A DNA stretch of 64,000 nucleotides from Fomes fomentarius (Eukaryota; Basidiomycota; Agaricomycetes; Polyporales; Polyporaceae). The position numbers and the translations under genes are program-made. Below are positions 54,372 through 64,000 of the stretch, piece by piece; within the stretch, counting starts at the first letter, position 1; the number at the start of each line of letters is the position of its first letter. The notes under the pieces were generated by a model that had not been told where the DNA came from, searched no databases, and was given only the letters and a program-made list of their open reading frames with translations. Where the stretch lies: positions 1-64,000 of the forward strand of contig JABYQN010000004.1 in the NCBI GenBank assembly GCA_022606135.1, read 5' to 3'.

Positions 54372-55371
54372 CAAATCAGAGCGAGTGGAGGAGAGACCCG
54401 GTACGCATCTATCGAATCATCAACTCGTGGCCTTTTCCTCATCCCATATGCTTGTAGACCCCACATTTCGGGATGACGACGCTTCTGCGAGAACAGCCGC
54501 TTCCACGCTCAATGTCGGACACGGACACAACGCCCGTGCTGCCAGTGTGCTGGACCCTTCGCTCACGCGCAGTCCTGCCAATGCGTCCTCCATCTCAGAT
54601 GCCACCCTCATCCAAGACTCGAAACTCCTCACCCGGACAAATGCCAATTGCGAAGACGGCATCCCCTTGTCCCAGAAGAAGAATACGCCCTCCCTTCGCC
54701 AGAGGCTGCAACACACGTATTACCGTCACCATGATCAGTTCCGGTCAGCCGGCATCGTCACATTCTGTGTCAACTATGTCCTCGGGGCAACCCAAGCCCT
54801 GCAGCAGCTCATCCACATCCTCGTCGGGTACGCGATCCTCCACCTCGCGCGCCCCCACGACTCCGCGTTCGACGTCGACATCACCGCAGCCGTCCGGACA
54901 GCCGCACTCGGCGGGGTCGTGCTGAACGCCATCATCTGCTGGCCCTTCATCGCGAAGTTCGCGCTCAGCCTCTTGTTGCCAAACAACGATACCAGGAGCG
55001 ACGCCACGGTCGAGGCCGATTGGGATATGATGGTGGAGCAGGACAGGAAGATGAAGGCGAGTTTGCGCTTCAAGATCATCATGTTCTGGGTCCGCCCCGC
55101 CTGGTTTCTCGGTCGGGCCGCGGCCGCGGCTGCTCTTGGTGCGAAGATACTTGACCTGAGGCAGACGGGTGCTGTACCGATGGACGTCCACCACTCCGTG
55201 GTCATGGGTGTAGTGGGCGCGGCTGTTGTGTACATTCCTCGTGCGGTCTTGCGGCAGGTGTGCGTGGTGATACGGCGGAGAGATGAGGAGCGGCAGGCTG
55301 AAATGGAACGTAAGGCGCGAAGGGCGAGGCAACTGCGGTTACCGGAAGTTCGAGTGAAGCGTAGAAAATAG
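54349..55371 (+). CDS. Four-helix membrane protein, distant inverted copy (member 13)
   Basis: A 340-residue frame, clearly paralogous to 29345-30283 over its whole length. Shared blocks include NASSISDATLIQDSK, HILVGYAILHLARPHDS, FDVDITAAVRT and MDVHHSVVMGVVGAAVVY. Four hydrophobic segments lie at about 135-165, 183-212, 243-270 and 280-310. It adds a Lys/Arg-rich C-terminal tail (RRRDEERQAEMERKARRARQ) absent from the other copy. It is the only member far from the cluster, in inverted orientation, separated by 24 kb of conserved single-copy genes. No named family; function unknown. Confidence 0.82.
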   Translation: MALVSLPNKSERVEERPGTHLSNHQLVAFSSSHMLVDPTFRDDDASARTAASTLNVGHGHNARAASVLDPSLTRSPANASSISDATLIQDSKLLTRTNANCEDGIPLSQKKNTPSLRQRLQHTYYRHHDQFRSAGIVTFCVNYVLGATQALQQLIHILVGYAILHLARPHDSAFDVDITAAVRTAALGGVVLNAIICWPFIAKFALSLLLPNNDTRSDATVEADWDMMVEQDRKMKASLRFKIIMFWVRPAWFLGRAAAAAALGAKILDLRQTGAVPMDVHHSVVMGVVGAAVVYIPRAVLRQVCVVIRRRDEERQAEMERKARRARQLRLPEVRVKRRK

Positions 55372-56057
55372 CGACTGTTTATTGTCTGAGATCGTACTTA
55401 TTGTTCCTACCTGAAACCCACATCCTCACTGAAGGCCTGGTCCGGAGACAATGCATCGCTGCTTTATTTTTCTACTCTTCAAAACGCCAATTCCCATGAC
55501 TACGTATGGGTCAAACACGATCTGACACGGACCGAACCGCTGACCTAACGGCCGTAATATCATGGGACCTAGTTAGAGCACAGACTGCTCAGAGTACGTA
55601 CGGAAACTCCGGAGATGATACTGGCATGTGCGGCAGTGGAGGACATGTGCGTGAATTGTCGGACTTTGTGTCGACATCCCAAGCCCTGAACATGGCTGCG
55701 AACATAGGTGGAAGCAGGTCGTGGAGGCACTTGGAAGTCAACTTGAAGGCGAGGTGTAGAGTACCCTTTTTGAAGAGATGCTGGCGGGGCTGAAGTCATC
55801 GTCATGAAGGTCGAGCAATTCTAAGCGCATTCGACGTATCCTCAACGCATTATCATACGTCGAGCCAGATTTTTTGCAGGCGCCAGTGGTTCCGAGACAC
55901 AAGACGATCAAGAGAACTCCTGCCGTATGTGATGCACGTACTGGTCAAGTAATGATATACGGGGTGTGCTGACCAAGGGAGCCAGTTCTGCACATATCTC
56001 GCTAGTCAAACAACATCGACGACTTACATGTCAAGCCATGCCCATGCCCATACTCCC
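55372..56057. other. Convergent intergenic region
   Basis: It lies between the 3' ends of the membrane-protein copy and ORC1. No feature is supported. Confidence 0.5.
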
Positions 56058-59000
56058 CTATACGTTCAACGCGTTCCGCCAACGCAACCCGCCCACCTCG
56101 CCCAGGATCCGCTCCACCTCAGCGTACTCCAGGTTGAGAGCAATCCTCCTCTCGCCCTCCGCCTTGCGTGCGATCGCCACGCCATCTTCGCATATCAACG
56201 CATGCGACGCGAGGAGCGAGTCCAAGACCAGAGTCAGCTCGTCCGCGCTCGGACGGCGAGCGGGGTCGCCCTCCGCGTCGTTCGAGAGCAAGTTCAAGTA
56301 CACAATATGCTGGTGCTGAACCTATACATTCCTCCCATCAGCATCCAAGTAGACAACATCTGCATCGTGTGTGGGTGGACAAGAACAACGCACCTCGGAC
56401 CACTTGATCTCCTCGACGCCCTCCTTCCGCACACACTTCATGAGCGCAGCGAGCATGAGGCGTTCATGGAACGACAGCTCCCTCAAGTACGCCGCAGTCG
56501 GGCTGTTCTGCATCTCCTTGATGACCTCCTTCACGTCCTCGATCCGCGCCGTCTTCCGCCGCGCGTACACAAGCTCGACCGTGCGCCGGCAAATGTCGAG
56601 CACCCTGCGCGCGTCGCCGCTGATCGACGAGACCTTCATCGACGCGAACTTGATTGCGTCGGCTCCGATCACATCAGGGACGTCTGACGGTGAGGGGAGG
56701 CCAATCTTTGAGGCGGCGAGGCGTGCTTTGACAATTTGTTCAAGTTGGGGGGTCGTGTAGGGCTGGAAGTTGATGCGGACCATGCCTAGGGAGATCAGGG
56801 ATCAGGAATTGGAATCAGGATGGGATGGAGGCAGGTGCGGGGGGGTGATGATCCACATACCGAGTCGACTGCGCACGCGCCCTGTCATGACACGTTCAGG
56901 AAGGTCCATCGTGTTCGCGACGGCGAGAACGACTATCTTTGAGCCCGCGAGGGTTGGCCAGTTGAAGAAATTATAGACGACGTCCTGCTTCGTCGTCATC
57001 AGCTGGTCGAGCTCGTCCATCAGGACGACGCTACACAGTACATACTCTTTAGGCATTGTGATTGGGGACGGACAATAGCAAATGCAGCACTCACCATGCA
57101 TGTCCGCCCGCAGGTCCCACACGATCAGCACCGCTGAAGTGCTTGGAGAGGTTGCGAAGTGCCTCTTTCGAAGTGACCTTCATGTGCCCGTCCTTGGCGA
57201 CGTCGTGCCCACACACGGCTTCCCAGAGGAGGCCGTACGCCGCTGCAGGCTCGGGGATCTTCAGACCGTTAATTTCGACGTACGCAAACGGATTTGCTTC
57301 CTACAGGGCGAGAATGTCGATGTCAGCGAGCGAGCAATCACTCGGCCGTTCCCGACCCACATTCTGCTCTGCCATACGCTTGAGCTCCCGCACGACAGCG
57401 TGCACGGTGGCAGTCTTCCCTGTACCCGGCACTCCTGAAATATCTACCAGGGCGCATAGACGAGTCAGCAATCGAGCCCCAGACCATACGGGAAGATTAC
57501 ACCTACAGATACACCCTCCACTCCCTTCTTCCAATAGCTCCTCCACAGCCCTCAACACCCGTCCATACTCCTGCTCTCGACACGGCAACGCTCCAGGTCT
57601 CGCAGCGACATGCAACACATGCATCGCCCGCTGCCAAGCATCGCCCTCCAAACCCCTCGCTAGCGCGAGTTCGAGTGTGCCTTCCGCCGGAGGGGGTGGG
57701 CGCACTGCGAGCGCAGTCTTCTTCCGACGGCGCAACGCAGCTTTCGAATGCGGGGTTGGGTGCGCGAGTGAGCCTTTATCGGCGCGTGGGCGACGGGGCG
57801 TACGGGGCGTTTTAGGTGTTGGCGGGATGGCGCGTCCGCGTTTGCGCTTTCGGGAGGGAGTCTTGGGCTCGCTCACGACGCTCTCGTCTTCGGAATCGTC
57901 TTCTTCTGATTTGGGGTCCGGCTCCTCTTCGTCTGCGGACTCTTCAGCATCAGACGCATGGAAGTCATCTGCGGAGTCGTCCCCGTCTTCGGACTGAGAA
58001 TCGGAGCCGCTCGCGTCTGCCTTGCGCGCGATACGTCTGCGTTTGCGCCTCCCTTGCACACCCTTGTCGTCGGCTTGGCGAGGCCGCTTGGGCTGTGGCT
58101 TGAGTTTGACAGCCCACAGGTCGTCGTTCGGCCAGGGTACTTCAGATAGGGCGTGATCGTCGGCAGACAACGCGCGTAACGCTTCTTCGCGGAACGAGTC
58201 CCAGTGATGCTCGTAGTAAAGACCTTTTTGTGGGTCGCAGGCGAGACGGCAGAAAAAGTCGATGGCGGGCTCGACATCTTTGGATTGGCGGGACGGGAGT
58301 GCGGCTGTAGAGGATGAAGAGATGGTACATGGCAGGAGGATAACCGTCGCTGGGAGGGTCACGGAGGCGGCGACGTTGTATAATATTTCGTTCTGTTGTA
58401 CAAGGCGTTAGCATGTGTAGCTCAGTGGTTGAGTAGGCTGGCTGTTATGGCTGTAGAGATGTACTCGTGTACCTTCGGGAAAGGCTGAGGTCCACTCTCA
58501 TTGAGAACGACTCAGTCCGTAATGCTACAAAGCTGCAAACGCTGATAGGTGTTGATAGGCTCAGAGCCCGAATTCACACTCCTGATCCTGGAAGAGTCAC
58601 CATGGGTCCATTGTGGGCCAGGACAGACTTCCTGCCCTTCAACGAAATGGATGCACGGTATCTCGCAGTTCCCTCTCCTCGGTTAGCCTCGGCTAAGAGC
58701 GATTCGGAGTCGTATTCGAAGTAACAAGCCAATAAAGGTGATCAGCATCATTCTCCGTCGTCTTGGACAGAGTCCGATGTCTAACACAGGGTGGTCAGGG
58801 GGTGATTACGAGACCATAAGGCAACCAACTGGCGAGTGTGCTCGAGTGCGAGCACCCTTGAACGTAGAGGCAAATTCCATGGGGACCATTGAGCTTCTAC
58901 AGAGAGTGGGTCACGCGGAAGATAGGTGTCCTGCATGATCGTAAGGTTCTTCGACCATGCAGGACCTCTCCAGACGTAAAGAAAGGTGCAGATACAAGAC

Positions 59001-59492
59001 AAAAGCATAACATACCTCGCAAAAGTCCTTCTTCGCTCTGTACTTGGGAAGCTCCGAAGGTCGAGTGAACCAATGTACCCTCACCCGGAGAGGTGTCTTC
59101 TCCGAGATATCCTCTCCCTCGACCTTCCACACCGCAGTGATCACCGCAACGCTCGGGTTCGGTGCCTTCGTCTTCACAAATACCGTGTCGCCAACGTTGT
59201 ACACGATCGGAGGCTCCACAGCACTTGTCCGCGCACGAGACTTGCCATAGGTTTTGATCGGGGCGCGTCGCTCGGATTTGTGGGTGAAGGAATTATAGAA
59301 GTGCGTTTGGTAGTCTTCCAGCAATGCTCCTACTGGTAGCTCGTTTTCGAGGTCTAGGAAGTCGTGTGGGAGCGACTGACGCGTGTGAAGGAGACCAGAG
59401 GGTATGATGGTTGTACCGGAAACGGAGTCGGGTGCGGATACGATGGGCTGAAATCGTCCAGAGCGTCGTAGAGGGGTGTTGTGGTCCGGCAT
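56058..59492 (-). CDS. ORC1: Origin recognition complex subunit 1 (BAH + AAA+)
   Basis: Seven exons, 59492-59016, 58392-57507, 57443-57361, 57300-57095, 57030-56861, 56785-56394 and 56321-56058, give 825 residues in phase. An N-terminal BAH domain ([40 protein letters not shown]) is followed by an acidic/basic disordered linker ([18 protein letters not shown]). The AAA+ ATPase has Walker [15 protein letters not shown] (split by intron 2) and Walker [11 protein letters not shown]. It also has sensor 1 ([14 protein letters not shown]), sensor 2 ([15 protein letters not shown]) and a C-terminal winged helix. ORC1 binds and hydrolyses ATP to load MCM at origins, and BAH binds nucleosomes. The first intron is unusually long (623 bp). 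It is divergent with the 60200 gene. Confidence 0.95.
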
Positions 59493-59571
59493 AGTCTGGT
59501 GTCAAGGGAGGACGGGATGAAACCTGGGATGGTGGAGGCGAGGTGGAGGACAAGACGACGCACCGGAAACT

Positions 59572-59608
59572 ACGCGTCTGTGACGTGACTGAGTGTGACG
59601 TAACGCGT
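59572..59608. promoter_or_regulatory. Two MluI cell-cycle boxes (ACGCGT) upstream of ORC1
   Basis: ACGCGT occurs at 59572-59577 and 59603-59608, 80 and 111 bases from the ORC1 ATG, each inside a near-repeated ACGCGTCTGTGACG / ACGCGTCTGTAACG block. In yeasts MBF binds this motif to drive G1/S genes including replication factors. The same interval (59493-60199) also serves the divergent gene and holds a CACGTG E-box near 60119. No gene lies inside it. Confidence 0.65.
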
Positions 59609-60199
59609 CTGTAACGCCTACACGCGCGAGTGGCGTTGTGGCCTGTGATTTGGACGACTCTAGTCTTTACCGTCTTCCTCGTCCTTTTCAAACGAACCAC
59701 GATCTCAACTACTAGCTGCCAGCGCTCTGTATCGTACTGCAGATTACTTGCACTCTCTCAGCCTGAGTCTTTGGGATATTACTTGGTGTCCATGGACCTT
59801 CTGGCTAGCCTCTTGCAACCTTTCGCAATCATCCACTATCTCTGCGCATCTCTATTCACTGCGACCACTCAATAGTCCTTCCGGCGCCGAGTAAATCAGT
59901 TCCACTCCTGCAAATATTGGCTACCGATCCACTGGCAATGGCTTCAAGTTACTGCTCTCTGCGCCGTTCGAGTCGCCTGTCGGCAGTCGCACCTCTGATT
60001 ACTTGCATATCTCTGGATTTCTGCGTCCGAGGCTGTACTCATCGCCTTCCTACCGGCATGTTTCGTAGGGGCCGACGTTGCACTAGTCGCCGACCGGACA
60101 AGGCAGTGATGCCTGCGCCACGTGACTCCAGTGGGGCGCTCCTGCGAAACTCAAGCCTGTGGTCGCTCAAGCTCGCCCCGCACTTTCTCTCCAACCGCC

Positions 60200-61735
60200 A
60201 TGCCGAACGTCATTCAAGCCGTTGATAGCGAAGAGCCTACGCTCTCCGAGGACTTTGTTCAGGAATGCTTTCACTCGTATCTCAAGTCTTCCTTGACGCA
60301 CGCCAAGGTCGAGGGTTTGTTGGATGAGGATGCACTTGCGAGCGCAGAGGCCGATCTCATGATAACTGGTGCGTCCCTCTATTCTACGACTTCGGTAGAT
60401 TATTCATTCTCTTTGATAGGTCCCGCTCTATGTTTGTACTTTGCTGCGCTTCGATCCACAACCAACCCGCCATCCGTCCCTCTTCCTCGTCGAGCCAAGA
60501 ATGGCTCTACCATGCCGCCTGCCGATCTATCTCTAACCAACTGTCCTCCTGCCTTCCGCCAGTTTCTCATTGTATGGTCGCAAGTAGTTCCCTCCATTCA
60601 AAGCCTCACGCCCGAGCACCAACACGACCTCGCACGTATCATCTGCGGCCTCGAGCCACTCTCGTCCCCCCTCAATCCCCGTCTCAATGGCATTGCTGCG
60701 GATCTGCGCGCTGTGGCGATCGAAATCAGCATGCGCCGTACCTTCCAGGAGAAGTACGCGAGCGACCTCCAATCTGCTCTCGACAGCGGCATGCCACGCT
60801 CCCCAGGCGGCAGGGCGGTAAAGGCTAGCTTTGTTCCTCCGCCAGGCTACGACGACCCGCATGCCAACAGCCCCCCGGTCTCAACACCTTCGTCTCCACC
60901 ACAGTCATCCAACTCTCTTGCTCCTCCGTCGCCCTACTCTAAGTCACATACACTCCCAGTTCCTTCGCGCCGCGGACACTCTCCATCACCCTCCGTCTCC
61001 TCCATCGCCAGCTCTGCGCGCTCCTCTCCCCGCTCCGAAGTTTTCTCACCCACGATCCTCTCAGAAGACGTCCCCGGGATCGAATTCATCCGCGAAACGC
61101 TCTACGCCGCGCTCGCAGACGTCCTTGAGCGCAAGCCCACCCTGCGACGGCACCTCCGCACAGACCCAACCCGCGCATACTTCGCCTCCGTCGCGCTCGC
61201 CATCACCGACGTCGCCTCCTCCTCCGCCACGCGCCCAGATCCTTTCCAGAAGGCTCTCGCGGACGTCCTGCCCCCGACGTCCCCGCGCGCAGAGCAGCTC
61301 GCGTCGGACGAGCCGACGATCCGCGGTGTGCTCGGGCAGGCGCTCGCGCTCAGGGATTGCCCGGGGCCGTTGCGACCGTTCATGCTCGAGCTGTGCTCCA
61401 TCGGCAAGACGCTGCACGAGATGGAAGAGCACGACTCGGACGCGACCGTCCGTGCGCTGCAGCGCGGGGAGGAGCCGCCTGTGCCCCGTCTGGAGCGTGT
61501 GTACGAGATTCTGGAGATGGGCGTGGGGCATGCGCACCGCGCGTCGGACGCGGATGTCGGGAGAGGCCCGAGAGACGAGCCGGCGGAGTTGAGGAGGAGG
61601 AGGACGAGCACGGAGGGCCGGGCGGTCGCGTTTGCGAACCGGATCAATGCGCTTGCGTTGGGGATGACGAAGTTGAGGGCGTTCCGCGAGAGGCAGGAGC
61701 AGGTTTTCAAGGTGCTCGCGGGCGTGGAGTCGTAG
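60200..61735 (+). CDS. Unrecognised helical protein, conserved-looking
   Basis: Two exons, 60200-60368 and 60420-61735, give 494 residues; the 51-bp intron is in frame, so retention would add 17 residues. The N-terminal helical region (LSEDFVQECFHSYLKSSL, FRQFLIVWSQVVPSIQSL) and C-terminal helical region (IEFIRETLYAALADVLERK, FMLELCSIGKTLHEMEE) flank a Ser/Pro-rich linker of about 120 residues. The C-terminus ends in a basic helix (MTKLRAFRERQEQVFKVL). There are no membrane segments or catalytic motifs. I do not recognise the family. Clean frame and splice sites support a real gene. It shares a 707-bp divergent promoter with ORC1. Confidence 0.75.
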   Translation: MPNVIQAVDSEEPTLSEDFVQECFHSYLKSSLTHAKVEGLLDEDALASAEADLMITGASLYSTTSVDYSFSLIGPALCLYFAALRSTTNPPSVPLPRRAKNGSTMPPADLSLTNCPPAFRQFLIVWSQVVPSIQSLTPEHQHDLARIICGLEPLSSPLNPRLNGIAADLRAVAIEISMRRTFQEKYASDLQSALDSGMPRSPGGRAVKASFVPPPGYDDPHANSPPVSTPSSPPQSSNSLAPPSPYSKSHTLPVPSRRGHSPSPSVSSIASSARSSPRSEVFSPTILSEDVPGIEFIRETLYAALADVLERKPTLRRHLRTDPTRAYFASVALAITDVASSSATRPDPFQKALADVLPPTSPRAEQLASDEPTIRGVLGQALALRDCPGPLRPFMLELCSIGKTLHEMEEHDSDATVRALQRGEEPPVPRLERVYEILEMGVGHAHRASDADVGRGPRDEPAELRRRRTSTEGRAVAFANRINALALGMTKLRAFRERQEQVFKVLAGVES

Positions 61736-62234
61736 TATTCAGTGAGTGGGATGGATCTGTCACGTACACTGGATGCATGTATACCCAGCTGCCACCACTG
61801 AGCATCGTTGCCACAATTGTAACCTTTGTAGATTACATGCGAACTATTGTATGCCTCGGATTTCGAATATCTTGAACAGACTATTCATCGTTGTGTAATC
61901 GTATACATACTGGAAAAGACGCCGTGAAAGTGACCAGATCCAAGACGCGGTACATACCTGATCCCTCAGGAAGGGTACGAAGGAGGTCTATAATATATGA
62001 TGTGTGATCTCCTGCTCGTATTCTCTGCTGTTGTGTTCGGAAGTTGAAACGTTGACGATCAAGCAAGGTCTACCCTTGAAAGCTTGACCTCCATTCGAGT
62101 ATCCAACGGATCGACGCTATTACCTTCTAAGTGAACGGACGCTGCCCGTGCTGCTTTAAGAATCTATTGCGGCCATGAGGCTAGTTCGAGAGGAACAGTT
62201 TTTCCATTGAACTGATTAGCTCCTGCAGAGTGAT
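61736..62234. other. Convergent intergenic region
   Basis: Between two gene 3' ends. No feature is supported. Confidence 0.5.
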
Positions 62235-64000
62235 CTATGTAGTGATATGCATTGGGAAGAACTCTTGGCCTGACAGGTTTGTCGTGTCGAATGTGAGATT
62301 GTCATGGGGATATTTGGAACCTGTGGTGGCTGGACCGTGACAATGTGTCAGGTCTTGTACGATCGCTGCTAAGTGGCAAGCGTGTATCGCCGGTGTATGC
62401 AGATCGTCGAGGGCCACATGCGGTGACGAGAAGCAGGTCGCGAGGCGAGTGAGCAAAGAGAGGACTTCCGCTGTACGCGACTTGAAATTGTTGACAGTCA
62501 ACTATGCAGCAGTTCATAATAGATGGTTCCTTGAGTCGCCCGTGTAATAGTAGTCTCACCTTCGCCAGGTATGCCGCTGCAGCAGTTGCTTGTAGGAATA
62601 TCACTGCAGTCGTCTTTGAGGCCTTCGATTATATATATCTATCGTAAGATCCACGTACCGTTCGGAGAACTCTTCATGTACCCAGTCGGAGCGAGAATGT
62701 CCACCATCCGAAGTATGACCGCCTTAGCACACCTATAACACTGCAACGTTTCGTGAGTTAAGACGGGTTTGGCCTACATATTTCCTAGGAAGAGTACTAC
62801 CTTCTCGGCCATACAGGGATTAGGACGGTGGAGGGATGCGGTTGACCATATGATCAATTTCGAATAATCGACCAGGCTACCCCCAGGGCCGAGTGAGTAT
62901 CCGGGTCCTCAGAGTGGAAAGACATCTTACAAAGTCAGGAGAGAGAAGTTGAATGCTTCGGCCGTTTCTATCCTTGGGTCAGGCCATTACCAAAAATCAA
63001 CAGGAGATGCTCGTACCAGTGAAGTCGGTGTCTTGTAAAAAGCGCTCTTCCAACTCCTCGTGTAACCGATCTAGTTGTTCCTGATAGTTGTAGGCCATGG
63101 CACTGACATCGATGTTCTGTAGATGTAATCAGCCGGGAAGGTAAGGGTGTTTGCAACTTGAATGCCACTGTTACCTGTTCGATCGACATCGGAGATGACT
63201 TGGTGTATACTGTATCACAAAATTGCGACAATAAACGAAGAAGCTGTACGTGTGCAGATATCCGGATATCTGACTATGTACGCGGCATTATAGATGGCAA
63301 TCAACCAATTACGGACAATAGACCTACGTTCACGTTCATGACGGATCCCTTGTACCAGTTGGCGGAGTAGCGGATGATTCTATAAAAGGTCAGTCAGAAT
63401 CAGTGAAAGTAGCTGCCCCATGAACTGCTCACTCGTCCTCCATGATCTCTGGCTTCCTGTCAAATCCGATAGTACTCGACCGATCTAGGATGTAGCACAT
63501 CAGCCACAAACGCTCCTTGTTCACGCGTTCGCGCTCCTCATCATCTGTCCTGGGGCGGCTATGGTAGTCAAGATGTACAGTCAACGAGTGCACGATCCTA
63601 CGATGCAATCAGCCTGTGATACACTTCAGCAAACGGAGAAAGCATCACACCTAATGGCAATCTTGAGGTAGAGCCGCTGGTCACGTCCACCGATTGTGGC
63701 ATCTCCATCATACGATGCCATGAGAATGTAAGCCCGCGCAAGTTCCATCGACCTCGAGTCGCTGAGCAGTGCACGTTGTGCGACACGCTTTGTTTCGTTG
63801 ACGATCATCGCGTACAACGAGGCAGCACTTGCATCACATCTAGAAGCTAATGTGCATACTGTGCACGGAAGTCAGCATTGTGAGGATTGGAGCGGAAGTG
63901 ATGCATCAAACCCAATGTAAAGAGAGTGGGACACCGAGCGATGGTGAACGGTACAGTGTGTACCTCAGGATCCAGTACTGGGCAATGTATCTACTCGGAC
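62235..64000 (-). CDS. Fungal-specific transcription factor domain protein, partial
   Basis: The 3' part of a multi-exon gene whose start lies beyond the window. Exons readable from the right encode LYAMIVNETKRVAQRALL, MELARAYILMASYDGD, LYLKIAIRIVHSLTVHLDY and NKERLWLMCYILDRSSTIGF. These are the pattern of the fungal_trans regulatory domain that follows a Zn2Cys6 cluster. Then come MAYNYQEQLDRLHEELEERF, LVDYSKLIIWSTASLHRPNP, ILRMVDILAPTGYMKSS and the last exons 62603-62560 and 62501-62235 ending NLSGQEFFPMHITT. It is likely a pathway-specific regulator. Near 63850-63980 the exons PSRYIAQYWILR and PTLFTLGLMHHFRSNP can only be joined across implausibly short introns of about 30-40 bp, so there may be further lesions. 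Confidence 0.72.

Noticed and set aside
58415..58500. tRNA-like D-arm sequence (GTAGCTCAGTGGTTGAG) in the first ORC1 intron
   Set aside because: No matching T-arm (GGTTCGA-type B box) or foldable acceptor stem is seen downstream; chance similarity is likelier than a tRNA gene.
58393..59015. Possible separate gene within the first ORC1 intron
   Set aside because: The short frame at 58467-58724 has no domain, and the flanking donor GTATGT and acceptor CAACAG join the BAH domain exactly in frame.
1..64000. Transposons, CRISPR arrays, rRNA
   Set aside because: I saw no transposase, reverse transcriptase, terminal repeats, spaced repeat arrays or rRNA-like sequence. Fungal context makes CRISPR irrelevant. 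Small relics without coding capacity could have been missed.

Overview
The window is eukaryotic and fungal, most likely an Agaricomycete (basidiomycete; possibly Polyporales, which is an inference). The support is short GT-AG introns of about 43-110 bp throughout, roughly balanced GC, basidiomycete-style F-box and zinc-cluster proteins, and the gene repertoire (ORC1, HOP2, short-form tRNase Z, a CAP59-type mannosyltransferase, Zn2Cys6 regulators). There are no operons or bacterial signals.

Left half (about 0.5-30.3 kb). This part is dominated by a local expansion of small, lineage-specific membrane proteins. I count twelve loci here, at 576, 5983, 7781 (+ strand) and at 11903, 13921, 16569, 22681, 24628, 26335, 27563, 28601, 30283 (- strand starts). 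A thirteenth copy lies at 54349 (+). Almost all have a Ser/Thr/Pro-rich, probably disordered N-terminus, about four hydrophobic helices, and a short tail. I recognise no named family. Three relationships are clear by eye: a tandem pair (10716-11903 and 12948-13921), an inverted distant pair (29345-30283 and 54349-55371), and a homologous pair at 5983 and 23546. Conserved or decaying genes are interleaved: an F-box/WD40 gene with three lesions (2842-5509), a mitochondrial carrier with a 4-bp duplication frameshift (8771-10037), and intact tRNase Z (17433-19266) and HOP2 (19929-21122) as a divergent pair.

Right half (about 31-64 kb). This is mostly ordinary conserved gene space: an unrecognised four-exon gene (31260-32093), a CAP59/CMT1-type mannosyltransferase (32331-33917), a large Zn2Cys6 regulator (35586-39825), a disordered protein with an AreA-GATA-like N-terminal domain (41356-44222), and a C2H2 regulator with an SFP1-type finger (49683-52076). 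After a gene-poor stretch and the displaced membrane-protein copy come ORC1 (56058-59492), a divergent unrecognised gene (60200-61735), and the 3' part of another fungal-specific transcription factor (62235 to the window end). The ORC1 promoter carries two ACGCGT (MluI cell-cycle box) motifs. A 5.5 kb gene-poor interval (44223-49682) separates two divergent regulators and holds several perfect minus-strand 5' splice sites.

Exon structures were read by hand from splice consensus, frame continuity and family conservation. Homology calls rest on motif recognition, not database searches. Three loci carry frame lesions, which could be true pseudogenisation or assembly errors.
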